Positions 1 to 8,709 of a stretch of 64,000 bases of DNA are shown here, piece by piece. The translations under genes and the position numbers were made by a program. Numbering within the stretch: the first letter of the stretch is position 1; each line of letters opens with the position of its first letter. Under the pieces are notes generated by a model. That model was not told the origin of the DNA, made no database searches, and was given only the letters and a program-made list of their open reading frames with translations. The DNA is from Paracoccus marcusii. Lineage in GTDB: Bacteria; Pseudomonadota; Alphaproteobacteria; Rhodobacterales; Rhodobacteraceae. The DNA lies in NCBI RefSeq assembly GCF_028621715.1, contig NZ_CP117466.1, positions 1,934,501-1,998,500 on the forward strand, written 5' to 3'.

Positions 1-217
1 TTCGGCGGGGCCGGCGTTGACGGTCAGCAATGCGGTCGGGCCGGGCGCGGCCTTTCGCCATGCGACCTTCGACAAGGGCGCGGGGTCGCAGGGTGCCGGG
101 CTGGGCCTGGCCATCGTGACGCGCATGGCCGCGGCCCACGGGATTGCGGTGCGCTATGCGATGACCGACGCGCGCGCCCGCGTCACGCTGGATTTCGGGC
201 CGGGGCCGGATGCCTGA
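1..217 (+). CDS. Sensor histidine kinase, C-terminal fragment
   Basis: The frame is open from base 2 and enters from beyond the left edge, so only the end of the protein is visible. Its 71 residues contain the G2-box signature GAGLGLAIV of a HATPase_c ATP-binding domain, preceded by FDKGAGSQ, which fits the usual F-x-K/R-G-x-G approach to that box. This is the kinase catalytic end of a two-component sensor. Its sensory part and partner lie outside the window, so no signal can be assigned. It stops with TGA at 215-217. Confidence 0.8.
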   Translation, partial: SAGPALTVSNAVGPGAAFRHATFDKGAGSQGAGLGLAIVTRMAAAHGIAVRYAMTDARARVTLDFGPGPDA

Positions 218-285
218 CGCCGCGCCCGGCGATGCGCATCAAGCGACCTTTTGTCTTTTGCGCGGGTCGGGCATATGCTGGCCCG

Positions 286-639
286 ATGGATCAGGGACAG
301 ACAGTGCAACAGCAGGATGAGGACGATCAGGGGTCGGTGACCCCCGATCCCGCGGGCCCCATGCCCCCTGCACTGAAAAGCGACACGCGGCAGACCAACT
401 GGCGCCGCGCCAACCTGCTGAAATACAGCGCCCATCTGGCGGTGCAGCGGGCGCTGGCCTCGGGGCAGCTGCAAAAGCGGCCCTGCGAGGTCTGCGGCGC
501 AGAGACGGTCGATGCCCATCACGACCACTATGACCAGCCGCTGGCGGTGCGCTGGCTGTGCCGCACCCATCACGTCAAGCTGCACCATTACGGCGAGGAC
601 ATGTTCCCCATCGGCAACACGCCCCGGGACCAGGACTGA
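286..639 (+). CDS. Small zinc-knuckle / HNH-like hypothetical protein
   Basis: This protein of about 117 residues has a charged, low-complexity N-terminus followed by a compact domain with CEVCG, then AHHDHYDQP, then CRTHH and KLHHYG. The spacing of C-x2-C and C-x2-H pairs with clustered histidines suggests a zinc-binding fold resembling HNH endonucleases or phage-type zinc fingers. The metal-binding idea rests on motif shape only, and I do not recognise a named family. An in-frame ATG lies upstream at 232, but neither start has a convincing ribosome site. It follows the kinase fragment on the same strand. Confidence 0.55.
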   Translation: MDQGQTVQQQDEDDQGSVTPDPAGPMPPALKSDTRQTNWRRANLLKYSAHLAVQRALASGQLQKRPCEVCGAETVDAHHDHYDQPLAVRWLCRTHHVKLHHYGEDMFPIGNTPRDQD

Positions 640-711
640 GAGACGGCCCCGCAGCGGCCCCGCGGTCCCGTCCGGGGCGTCCCAAAGTCCCCGGCTCCCG
701 GGCCGCGGCCG

Positions 712-1174
712 TCAACAGGCGTCATAGGCCAGATACTTGCCCGGCATCTCCCGCTTGACGCGGTCGCCCTTGGGGTTGATCTCTCGGATCACGGACATCT
801 CGAAGTCGATGGCGGACATGATGCCAGTGCCGAACTTCTCCTCGATCAGCGCCTTGATGGTGGGTCCATAGACGCCCACGATCTCGTACAGGTATAGAGG
901 CAGAGGTCCGTTGGCACCGCTTGGCTCCAGATCTTGGTGGGCGGTTCGGACAGCAGGTCGGCCGCATCGGCGGGCAGGTCCAGCGCCGTGACCAGTTCCT
1001 GCGCCTTGTCGAAGGAAAAGGCGTTCATGCCCATGCAGTCCGAATGCGTGAAGACCTGCGACATGCCGATGCGCTGGGCGATCCCCCGCAGGACAGGCCC
1101 TTGGCCTTTCTGGCGGCCAGGATCAGGGCGGTCACGTCCTCGCCGGTCAGGGTGTGGGCAATCTGGTCTTTCAT
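712..1174 (-). pseudogene. cynS: Cyanase, broken by two frameshifts
   Basis: Cyanase converts cyanate and bicarbonate to ammonia and carbon dioxide. Conceptual translation gives the N-terminus (KDQIAHTL, AARKAKGLS), a middle in another frame (GMSQVFTHSDCMGMNAF, EPPTKIWSQAVPTD) and an end in a third (YEIVGVYGPTIKALIEEKFG, SAIDFEM). All match cyanase in the right order and total length (about 150 codons). The frame changes fall near 1081-1090 and 885-905. Unless both are assembly errors, no active enzyme is made. It lies 25 bp downstream of the DUF1348 gene in a decayed cyanate locus. Confidence 0.85.
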
Positions 1175-1199
1175 GGTCGTCTCCTTGCGGTAAAGGGGG

Positions 1200-1664
1200 T
1201 TACAGGCCCAGGTCGGTCTGGCCAGGATGATCGGCAGGGCGCGGCCCTTGCGGCCAGCGGAACAGGCGGTCGGCATCGCCGATGGCGACATCGTTGATCG
1301 AGGCGTGGCGTGCGGCCATCAGGCCGTCCGCGTCGAACTGCCAGTTCTCGTTGCCGTTGGACCGGAACCACCGGCCTTCGGCATCGTGCCATTCATAGCA
1401 GAACCGCACCGCGATGCGGTCGGGGGCGTGGCACCACAAAGCCTTGATCAGGCGATAGTCCTGTTCGGCCTGCCACTTGCGGGCCAAGAACGCCTGCACC
1501 TGGTCGTGGCCATGCAGGAAGTCAGACCGGTTCCGCCAGACGGTGTCGGGCGTGTAGGCCAGCGCGACGCGGGCCGGATCGCGGCCATTCCACGCGTCCT
1601 CGGCCATGCGGACCTTGAGGATCGCGTCTTCGCGCGAGAAGGGCGGCACCGGCGGGCGGGTCAT
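1200..1664 (-). CDS. DUF1348 / SnoaL-like NTF2-fold protein
   Basis: This intact 154-residue protein matches the DUF1348 family of the NTF2-like superfamily. Segments such as [52 protein letters not shown] and ASINDVAI run the full family length. The NTF2 cone fold usually forms a small-molecule pocket, and no catalytic role is established for this family. Its ATG overlaps the stop of the transporter ATPase by four bases, and cynS follows. This arrangement suggests an accessory role in cyanate or nitrate use. It is the only undamaged gene of the locus. Confidence 0.85.
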   Translation of the reverse strand: MTRPPVPPFSREDAILKVRMAEDAWNGRDPARVALAYTPDTVWRNRSDFLHGHDQVQAFLARKWQAEQDYRLIKALWCHAPDRIAVRFCYEWHDAEGRWFRSNGNENWQFDADGLMAARHASINDVAIGDADRLFRWPQGPRPADHPGQTDLGL

Positions 1665-2463
1665 TCGGCGATGGCCCGCAGATGCGCCGGGACCGGTCCG
1701 GTCAGGTCGATGCGGACCGGATCGGGGCGTTGCGCCGCCCCGCCCAAGGCCTGTCCCGCCAGTTCCGCGGACCGCCTGCCCAAGAACTGCACCAGGTGGT
1801 TGCGGATCGGATAGTAGTTTGGGTGATCGACGATGTCGGTGCGCGCGCGTGGCCGCGGGATGGTGATCCGAACCGATTCCGCCACCCGCGCAAAGGGTCC
1901 GTTCGTCATCAGCAGGATGCGGTCGGCCAGCAGGATCGCCTCGTCGATGTCATGGGTGATCATGAAGACGGTCTGGTTGGCGCCGCCCCAGATCTTCAGC
2001 AGCTCGTCCTGGATGGTGCCGCGGGTCAGCGCGTCCAGCGCGCCGAACGGCTCGTCCAAGAGCAGCAGCTTGGTGTGGTTGGCAAAGGCGCGGGCGATGG
2101 GCACGCGCTGGCGCATGCCGCCCGACAGCTGGCTGGGCTTGCGGTGGATCGCCTCCGCGCTCAGCCCGACCATCGACAGGTACCGGGTCGCGACCTCGTG
2201 ACCTGTGCGCGGCTCCAATCGGGATGGCGGGCGCGCACCCCGAAACGGACATTGCCAAGCGCGGTCAGCCACGGCAGCAGCGCGTAGTTCTGGAAGACCA
2301 CGCCTCGGTCCAGGCTGGGGCCGGAAATCTCGGCCCCGTCCATGGTCACGACGCCGGAGGTGGTCTGCGTCAAGCCCGCCAGGATGTTCATGATCGTCGA
2401 TTTTCCGCATCCCAAATGGCTTAGGATCTCCACGAATTCGCCCCTGTCGATCCTGGCGGGGCG
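1661..2463 (-). pseudogene. Nitrate/cyanate-type ABC transporter ATPase, truncated and frameshifted
   Basis: The C-terminal two thirds read as an NrtD/CynD-like ATPase: LSGGMRQRVPIARAFA (signature), LLLLDEPFGALDALTR (Walker B, D-loop) and [17 protein letters not shown] (switch histidine). The N-terminal part lies in another frame after a shift near 2200-2220. Its Walker A reads SHLGCGKST where GHSGCGKST is usual, so even the P-loop is altered. Homology stops near 2463, just where an opposite-strand regulator fragment begins, so the true N-terminus is gone. The permease and binding-protein genes are absent. Confidence 0.82.
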
Positions 2464-2466
2464 GTG

Positions 2467-2652
2467 ATGAGGGATGCCCAGATGCGCATCCTGGCCCGCG
2501 ACACCGTGCTGAACGCCATGCGCGAGGCGGGCGGCATGGTGTCGGGCCGCGACGGCGCCGCGGCCCTGCTGGGTGTTGCGGCCACGACGCTGTATTCGCG
2601 GCTGGCCAAGTACGGCGTGCTGGAGGTGGAGTGTGCGACCCCGCGGTCCTGA
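2467..2652 (+). pseudogene. Fis-type HTH C-terminal fragment of a transcriptional activator
   Basis: The 61 or so residues contain GGMVSGRDGAAALLGVAATTLYSRLAKYGV. This closely resembles the C-terminal Fis-type helix-turn-helix of NtrC/NorR/FhlA-type activators (general form GG-VSG-GGAA-LLG--TTL-SR---LG). No AAA+ sigma-54 domain precedes it: the upstream sequence is the decayed ABC transporter on the other strand. It therefore looks like the stranded tail of a larger regulator left by a deletion or inversion. A short remnant protein could still be translated from GTG 2464 or ATG 2467. Confidence 0.6.
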
Positions 2653-2745
2653 CCAGCCTGCCCAAGGACCGGCACCGCGGCCCTGATGGCGCGTGATCAT
2701 CCAATCCCAGGTAGGCCCCAACGAACCCCGGGGCGGGCAGGAGCA

Positions 2746-5226
2746 TCACGGGGACATGGCGCCGATGGCTGCCAGCCGGTTCAGGATGTCGGGCCGCGCA
2801 AGCGTGCCGGCCGTCAGCCCGCTCTCAAGGTCGCTCAGCGCATCGCGCAATTCGGACAGGCCCAGCAGCGCCACGGACCCGGCCATCCGATGGGCCAGAT
2901 GCGCCGCATCCGACAGGGTCGCCGGATCGGCCGTCAGGTCATCCAGCCGGGCCAGCCCGTCGTGGAACTCAGACAAAATGCGGTTCAGCATCCTGTCGGC
3001 ATGCTCCGGCCCGATGTTGCCGGCCAGATGGCGCCGGGCGGCGTCCCTTGCCGGGGACGCGCCGCGCATGGTCGCGATGCGATCCAGCAGGGGGTCCAGG
3101 GCCTGGAAGGACAGCGGCTTTGTCAGCGTGGCCGACATGCCCGCCGCCTGGAACCGGTCCTGATCCGCAGGCCGGGCATGGGCCGTCAGGGCGATGATCG
3201 GCGTGGCGACGTTCGGGCCTTGCGCGCGGATCCGCGTCGCGGCGGTAATGCCGTCCATGCGGGGCATGCTGATGTCCATGAAGATCAGGTCGAATCGCTG
3301 CGCCAGCGCGGCATCCACGCCCTGTTGCCCGTCCACGGCCTCGACGACGTCGCAGTTGCGGGCATGCAGCATCTCGCGGACGACCATCCGGTTGACCTCG
3401 TTGTCCTCGACCACCAGCACGCGGCGCCGGGGACCGGGCATGGGGGGCGCAGGGCGGGCGGGGGTCGTTACCGGGGGCGGCAGCGGCTGGTCGGCCAGCG
3501 GCACCGTCAGGATGAAGCACGCGCCCTGTCCGATCGCGCTCTCCACGCGGATGTCGCCGTCCATCAGCCGGGTCAGGCGGCGCACGATGCCAAGGCCCAG
3601 GCCCGTCCCCTCGACCGTGCGGCGGAACGACGGGTCGAGGGTCACGAACTCCTGGAAGATGCGTGCGTGATCCTCGGGGGCGATGCCGATGCCGGTGTCA
3701 TGCACGCGGAATCCGACCAGACCGCGCTGTCGCCGGTCGATGGTGACGGTGATGCGGCCGCCTTCGGTGAACTTGATGGCATTGCCGATCAGGTTCATCA
3801 GGATCTGCGTCAGGCGCGCCGGATCGCCTAGGACAGGACAGGCGGCGTCCCCGATCACCTGCGCCGACAGCGTGTTTCCGCGTTGCCGCGCGCGCGCCTG
3901 CAGCGCCTCCAGAAGGTCCAGCACCAGCCTGTGCGGGTCGAAGGCGACCTGCTCCAGCCGCATCGCCCCCGCATCGGCCCGCGCGATGTCCAGGACCGAG
4001 TTGACATGCCCCAGCAGCAGGGCGCCCGATTGGGCCATGACCTCGGCATAGCGGCGCTGCTGCGGGTTCAGCGGGGTGGCTGACAGCAGGTCCAGCGTGC
4101 CCAGCAGGCCGTTCAGGGGGGTCCGCATCTCGTGGCTCATGACGGTCAGCATCTCGTCCTTGGCCCGCTCTCCGGCGACGGCGCGGTCGCGGGCGCGGAT
4201 CAGCTCATCGGCCTCCTGCACCTGGCGGGTGACGTCGCGCACGAAGGCAATCATGACCGGCCCCCGTTCGCTGGGCGCGCGGGCGACGGTGACCTCGATG
4301 GGAAAGATCTCGCCGGACTTGCGCATCGCCGTGGCCCGGACCGGACGGCCCGGATCGGTGGCCGGTGTGGAGATGTCGGCCAGGAACCCCCGCACCTCGG
4401 CGCGGGCGGCCTCGGGGACGATCAGGGTCAGCATGTCGGCGCCCAATGCCTCTTCCGCGCCATAGCCATAGATACGCTGCGCGGATTCGTTGAAATCCAG
4501 GATGCGGCCGTCGGTGTCGGCCACGACGATGGCGTCGTGGGATGTTGCGATGACCGTGCGCAGCCGTGCGTGCGTCGTGGCGATCCGTGCCGCCTGGCGC
4601 CGCGCGCGGTCCGCCATGACCGCCAGCGCCGCGACCACCAACGTCACCGCCACGACCATCATCCCGACAAGCAGGGCCAGGTCGTGCATGGCCGCGGACA
4701 CCTGTTCGCGCTGGCGGTCGGACTGCCCCGAGAACAGCCGCACCCCCTCCAGCGACGCGGACCGCACCACCGGGCGCAGGGCCGCGACCCGGGCCTGCAG
4801 CGTGGGCAGCGCGTCGCGCAGCCGGTCGTCGGACCCGTCGATCAGCGGCACGATGGCGTCGAGCGCGGCCTCTGTCTGGTCCAGCCTGCGGCGGGCGGGG
4901 TCGTCCTGACGCAGGGTCTGGAACACCCGGCCCGTGGTCAGCGTCCGCATGCGGGAATAGAGGATGTCGAACCGCGTCCTGACCTCGGCCAGCATCGCGG
5001 GGTCGCCGGGCTGCGCGCGGGCGTCGCCGACCGCGACCAGCAGGGCCAGCAGCTCGACCTCTGACTGGGCCAGCGACCACTGGATGCTGTCTGAATTCGC
5101 GGTGGCAAGCTGATCGATCTGGCGCCGCGCATCGTCGCTGACGACCCAGACCACGAACCCGCACACGGCGATCGAGACCGTCAGGACGGCCACTGCGACC
5201 TGCAGCCGGGTGCGGATGGCGCTCAT
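2746..5226 (-). CDS. Hybrid sensor histidine kinase (PAS-HisKA-HATPase-REC-HPt)
   Basis: This 826-residue membrane sensor has TM helices at about 10-30 and 183-205 bounding a periplasmic helical domain. A PAS domain follows (about 220-335). HisKA has phospho-acceptor H365 in SHEMRTPLNG, and HATPase_c shows NLIGNAIKF, DTGIGI and GTGLGLGIV. A receiver domain has D651 in FMDISMPRMDG, and a C-terminal HPt has H779 in AHRMAGS. The domain order implies an intramolecular His-Asp-His relay. Its ATG overlaps the stop of the periplasmic 5223-5720 gene, suggesting co-translation and a sensing partnership. The divergent LuxR-type regulator is the obvious output. Confidence 0.93.
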   Translation of the reverse strand: MSAIRTRLQVAVAVLTVSIAVCGFVVWVVSDDARRQIDQLATANSDSIQWSLAQSEVELLALLVAVGDARAQPGDPAMLAEVRTRFDILYSRMRTLTTGRVFQTLRQDDPARRRLDQTEAALDAIVPLIDGSDDRLRDALPTLQARVAALRPVVRSASLEGVRLFSGQSDRQREQVSAAMHDLALLVGMMVVAVTLVVAALAVMADRARRQAARIATTHARLRTVIATSHDAIVVADTDGRILDFNESAQRIYGYGAEEALGADMLTLIVPEAARAEVRGFLADISTPATDPGRPVRATAMRKSGEIFPIEVTVARAPSERGPVMIAFVRDVTRQVQEADELIRARDRAVAGERAKDEMLTVMSHEMRTPLNGLLGTLDLLSATPLNPQQRRYAEVMAQSGALLLGHVNSVLDIARADAGAMRLEQVAFDPHRLVLDLLEALQARARQRGNTLSAQVIGDAACPVLGDPARLTQILMNLIGNAIKFTEGGRITVTIDRRQRGLVGFRVHDTGIGIAPEDHARIFQEFVTLDPSFRRTVEGTGLGLGIVRRLTRLMDGDIRVESAIGQGACFILTVPLADQPLPPPVTTPARPAPPMPGPRRRVLVVEDNEVNRMVVREMLHARNCDVVEAVDGQQGVDAALAQRFDLIFMDISMPRMDGITAATRIRAQGPNVATPIIALTAHARPADQDRFQAAGMSATLTKPLSFQALDPLLDRIATMRGASPARDAARRHLAGNIGPEHADRMLNRILSEFHDGLARLDDLTADPATLSDAAHLAHRMAGSVALLGLSELRDALSDLESGLTAGTLARPDILNRLAAIGAMSP

Positions 5227-5720
5227 GGTACCGGGGCGGTGCTGAGACGGTTGAGCTGCCAGATGCTGCGGGAGTAGATCACCTCGGTCTGGTACTGCCG
5301 GTCGGCGTCATAGGGATAGACGATCCACAGCGGTCCCTTGTCGCGAACCGACATCTCGCGGTCGTCCATCAGATAGGCCACCAGGGGCACGTCCGGGCCG
5401 ATCTCGGCCAGGGGAATGCTGATGGCATAGTCGTTGATCGCGGTCGCCGACACCTCTCCTGTGCTGCCGGGGCCGGTGGCGATGCCGGCATCCGCCAGGA
5501 TGCGGGCCAGCGGGACGCCGGTGAAGCCGTGCACCCCTTCGGTCCAGACGGTCGAGGTGCTGATCTGCGCCTCGCCCAGGGCCTGCAGCGCCGGCAGGTC
5601 ATAGCTGCGCGACCCGTTCGGACCGTCGACGCTGAGAAGGGCCGCCTCCTGTGCCAGAGCCGGCCCGGCCAGGGCAAGGGCGGCGGACAGAAGGGTGCCG
5701 TGAAGGAATGTGCGAACCAT
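5223..5720 (-). CDS. Secreted molybdopterin-oxidoreductase-fold protein lacking cysteine
   Basis: This 165-residue protein has a signal peptide ending PALAQ. The body resembles the sulfite-oxidase/oxidoreductase molybdopterin-binding fold: GVHGFTGVPLARILADAG, then SIPLAEI, then VRDKGPLWIVYPYD. The molybdenum in that fold is normally held by a cysteine, but this protein contains no cysteine at all; the expected region reads STVWTEG. I infer a periplasmic ligand-binding or sensory subunit rather than an enzyme. It is translationally coupled (ATGA overlap) to the downstream hybrid kinase. The start at 5720 was chosen to give an intact signal peptide. Confidence 0.75.
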   Translation of the reverse strand: MVRTFLHGTLLSAALALAGPALAQEAALLSVDGPNGSRSYDLPALQALGEAQISTSTVWTEGVHGFTGVPLARILADAGIATGPGSTGEVSATAINDYAISIPLAEIGPDVPLVAYLMDDREMSVRDKGPLWIVYPYDADRQYQTEVIYSRSIWQLNRLSTAPVP

Positions 5721-5793
5721 GAGGGTATCCCGATGCAGTCTGGCGATCATGGTCGGAAATGTCGCATGGACGACACAGACACGCACGACATCA

Positions 5794-5815
5794 TTCGTAT
5801 CGGACGCTATACGAA
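5794..5815. promoter_or_regulatory. Inverted repeat between divergent two-component genes
   Basis: TTCGTAT and its exact reverse complement ATACGAA are separated by eight bases. They lie midway between the diverging 5223-5720 gene and the response-regulator gene. Size and place suit an operator, perhaps for the adjacent LuxR-type regulator, but this is inference. Confidence 0.4.
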
Positions 5816-5955
5816 CGGATAGTCCGGTTGTATCCTTTGGCGCAGACGGGCGGGCCATGCGGATACGGGCGGATCGAAGACCTCCGATCATCGGGTATCA
5901 CGGACCCCGGCAACACAGGCTAGCATGTCTGGCTTGCCGCGTAAGAGGTGAAGTC

Positions 5956-6567
5956 GTGAAAATTTTACTGGCTGATGACCATGACCTGATCCGAGAGACC
6001 CTGGTCCTGTATCTGGGCGCGCAGATCGACGCCCAGGTCGTCGAGGTCGGCGATGTCCCCGGCGCGGAACGGGCGATCGCGCAGGCGGGGGACGTTCCCT
6101 TCGATCTGGCGCTGCTGGATTATGACATGCCGGGGATGGACGGGCTGGCGGGACTGGCCGTGATCCGCGGCCTGATGCACCCGCGCCCCGTCGCGATCCT
6201 GTCGGGGACCGCCTCGCGCAGCGTGGCGCGGGACGCGATGGCGGCGGGGGCGCGGGGCTTTCTGCCCAAGACGATGAACGCGCGGTCGCTGGCTGCGGCC
6301 GTGACCTTCATCGCGTCCGGAGAGATCTTCGTGCCCTACGGCTATCTGGAACAGGACGACCACGCCCCCGTGGGCGAATTGACCGCACGCGAGACCCAGG
6401 TCCTGCGCGGCCTGACCGAGGGGCGGTCGAACAAGGATATCGGGCGGCTGCTGGGCCTGCAGGAGGTCACGGTCAAGCTGCACGTCAAGACCCTGTGCCG
6501 CAAGCTGGACGCCAGGAACCGCACCCAGGCCGCGATGATCGCCCGCGACCGCAAGATGATCACCTGA
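5956..6567 (+). CDS. LuxR/NarL-family response regulator
   Basis: This 203-residue regulator has an N-terminal receiver domain (acidic pair ADDHD, phospho-acceptor D55 in LALLDYDMPGMDG, conserved T/S at LSGT and K in FLPK). A C-terminal LuxR-type HTH follows (LTARETQVLRGLTEG, SNKDIGRLLGLQEVTVKLHVK). The GTG start at 5956 was chosen because AGAGGTG sits about seven bases before it and the receiver domain begins immediately. It diverges from the hybrid kinase unit, which is its likely phosphodonor through the HPt domain. A strong hairpin follows the stop codon. Confidence 0.92.
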   Translation: MKILLADDHDLIRETLVLYLGAQIDAQVVEVGDVPGAERAIAQAGDVPFDLALLDYDMPGMDGLAGLAVIRGLMHPRPVAILSGTASRSVARDAMAAGARGFLPKTMNARSLAAAVTFIASGEIFVPYGYLEQDDHAPVGELTARETQVLRGLTEGRSNKDIGRLLGLQEVTVKLHVKTLCRKLDARNRTQAAMIARDRKMIT

Positions 6568-6591
6568 TCTGACCTGACGAACGATCCGTTG

Positions 6592-6623
6592 CCGGACGAC
6601 CCCGCCGCAGGCGGGCTGTCCGG
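6592..6623 (+). terminator. Strong hairpin after the response regulator
   Basis: CCGGAC and CCCGCC pair with GGCGGG and GTCCGG around a three-base loop, with a small internal bulge. The hairpin starts 24 bases after the regulator stop. No T-run follows, as is common in high-G+C genomes. It probably separates the regulator transcript from the STAS-led operon. Confidence 0.6.
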
Positions 6624-6697
6624 TCCTGTCCGGGCCGCACCTGTCGGTGCCGGTCGCAGGACCTCCCATGCCATCCTTACCAGAGACGGGGCCGCAC

Positions 6698-7099
6698 ATG
6701 CGTGACTTGACGATCGATTATCCCGACCACCCCATGGCCGCCGACCGCGGCATGTTCCGCATCACCCGCCCCGCAGCGGGCCGCAGCTGCGAGATCCGCC
6801 TGCGGACCGGGCGCCTGACCGCGACGAACGCCACCGCCTTTCGCGACCAGGTCTATGACCTGGTCGACCAAGGCGAGGATCGGCTGGTCGTCGACCTGGC
6901 CGCCGTCGATTTCATAGACAGCACCGCCATCAGCGCGCTGGTGGGCGTGCTCAAGCGCCTGGGCATGCGCGGAGAGATCGTGCTGTGCGGCCTGTCGGGC
7001 AGCGTCGCGGGCATGTTCCGCATCACCCGCATGGACAAGGTCTTTCCGGTCTTCGCTGACTGCGCCGCGGCATCGGCGGCGTTGGGGGGACGGTCGTGA
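6698..7099 (+). CDS. STAS-domain protein (anti-sigma-factor antagonist type)
   Basis: This protein of about 133 residues consists mainly of one STAS domain. The core RLVVDLAAVDFIDSTAISALVGVLKRLG contains the DSTA serine that SpoIIAA/RsbV proteins phosphorylate. Such proteins bind partner-switching kinases or act as small regulatory subunits. No anti-sigma kinase is encoded nearby, so the partner is unknown. It is the first gene of a tightly overlapping polysaccharide-like operon, and its stop overlaps the next start by four bases. ATG 6698 was preferred for the upstream GACGGGG; an in-frame ATG at 6668 is possible. Confidence 0.82.
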   Translation: MRDLTIDYPDHPMAADRGMFRITRPAAGRSCEIRLRTGRLTATNATAFRDQVYDLVDQGEDRLVVDLAAVDFIDSTAISALVGVLKRLGMRGEIVLCGLSGSVAGMFRITRMDKVFPVFADCAAASAALGGRS

Positions 7100-8709
7100 T
7101 GACCCGGACCCTGCGCATCGCGGTGCCGCTGCTGGCGCTGCTGCTGCCGTTCCAGGCCGCGGCCCAGGACGGCCCGCTGCCGCAGGCGCTGCAGCCGCTG
7201 GCCGACCAGCAGGCAGAGCGGCCCGCGCCGCCCTTCGGCCGCCACGGCCCCCTGACAGAGCGCGAGATGGCGATGGCCCGCGCCGCCTGGAGCTATTTCG
7301 AGGCCGGGTTCCAGCCCGAGACGGGGCTGGTCAACGCGGTGGGCAGCTATCCGTCGACGACACTGTGGGACACTGCGTCCTATGTCAGCGCCCTGGTCGC
7401 GGCATACGAGCTGGGCATCATAGACAAGCGCGACTTCGACCGCCGGGCCACGCTGCTGATCGCCACGCTGCGCAATCTGGACCTGTATCGCGGAGAGGCG
7501 CCGAACAAGGTCTACAACACCAAGACCGGGCAGAAGGTGAACTATGCCAACGAACCCGGAGAGGTCGGGTTCTCGGTCCTGGACATGGGCCGCATGCTGG
7601 TCTGGCTGCGCATCCTGCGCGAACGCTATCCCTATCTGGCCAACGGCGTCGACAACGTGCCGCTGCGCTGGAACTTCTGCAACATCGTCAGGGATGACGG
7701 GCGGCTGTTCGGGTCGGTCGTGTCGGGCGACGGCGACACCCGCTATGTCCAGGAAGGCCGCCTGGGATACGAGGAATACGCGGCCAAGGGCTTTGCCCTT
7801 TGGGGGTTCGACGTTACGGGCGCGCTGGAGCCCGCGCCGCTGGCCTATACCACGATCCACGACATCGACATTCCCTATGACGGCCGCGATCCGCGGATCT
7901 TTCACAACCAGAACTATGTCCTGACCGAAAGCTATCTGCTGGACGGGCTGGAGATGGGCTGGGACATGCCCGCGGCAGACCCCGCGGGCCCCGGCGTCGC
8001 GTCGCAGGGCTGGCGGGCGGAATTCGCGCACCGGATCTTCCTGGTCCAGCAGCGGCGGTTCGAAAGCACCGGCATCATCACCGCGCGGTCGGAACACCAG
8101 GTCGAGGGGCAGCCCTATTTCGTCTATGACGCGATCTTCGCCGACGGCTATGCCTGGAACACACTGGACCCCAGCGACGTCTATCAGCCCGACCGGGCGG
8201 CGGTATCCGCCAAGGCCGCGCTTGGCATGTGGGCGCTGTGGGACGTGCCCTACACCCAGCTGCTGTTCGACACCGTGGCCGACCTGTCCGAAGCCGATGG
8301 CGGGTTTTTCGAAGGCCTGTACGAAAACGGCAACGGCGTCATCCCGCTGCAGACCGCGAACAACAACGGCATCATCCTGGCCGCGCTGCTCTACAAGGTG
8401 CAGGGGCCGATCCTGCAGTTCGCCAACCCGAACACGACGGTCTGGGACATGGCCTATTCCCAGACCGACATCCGCGCGAACAAGTGCCTGCCCGAGCCGA
8501 TGCTGCGCGAGGTTCCCTGCTGCACCTGCGGAGATCTGCCGCCGCCGGTCCCGACCATCGCCTCCGCGGATTTCATCCTGTGCCGCCCGGTCGAGGGCGA
8601 GGACGGCATCGCCGCGACCGATTGCACCACCGGCCCGCAGGTCACGGCCAGGCCCGAACCGCGCGACGTGCTGCCGCGTCAGTGCCGCACCGCCGCGGTG
8701 CAGCCATGA
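7096..8709 (+). CDS. DUF3131 exported protein (first copy)
   Basis: This 537-residue protein has a signal peptide ending AAAQDG. A DUF3131 domain follows, whose alpha-helical barrel resembles glucoamylase-like glycan enzymes: AWSYFEAGFQPETGLVNAVG, YPSTTLWDTASY, EGRLGYEEYAAKGFALWG, GLYENGN and TANNNGIIL. These are the shared landmarks with the second DUF3131 gene of the operon. A cysteine-rich C-terminal tail (about 460-537, with CCTCGDLPPP) is unique to this copy. It probably acts on or transports a polymer in the periplasm. The start is GTG 7096 or ATG 7099. Confidence 0.85.
   Translation: MMTRTLRIAVPLLALLLPFQAAAQDGPLPQALQPLADQQAERPAPPFGRHGPLTEREMAMARAAWSYFEAGFQPETGLVNAVGSYPSTTLWDTASYVSALVAAYELGIIDKRDFDRRATLLIATLRNLDLYRGEAPNKVYNTKTGQKVNYANEPGEVGFSVLDMGRMLVWLRILRERYPYLANGVDNVPLRWNFCNIVRDDGRLFGSVVSGDGDTRYVQEGRLGYEEYAAKGFALWGFDVTGALEPAPLAYTTIHDIDIPYDGRDPRIFHNQNYVLTESYLLDGLEMGWDMPAADPAGPGVASQGWRAEFAHRIFLVQQRRFESTGIITARSEHQVEGQPYFVYDAIFADGYAWNTLDPSDVYQPDRAAVSAKAALGMWALWDVPYTQLLFDTVADLSEADGGFFEGLYENGNGVIPLQTANNNGIILAALLYKVQGPILQFANPNTTVWDMAYSQTDIRANKCLPEPMLREVPCCTCGDLPPPVPTIASADFILCRPVEGEDGIAATDCTTGPQVTARPEPRDVLPRQCRTAAVQP

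Noticed and set aside
712..1174. Programmed frameshifting in cyanase
   Set aside because: Two separate shifts with no slippery heptamers, beside other broken genes, point to pseudogenisation or sequencing error rather than recoding.
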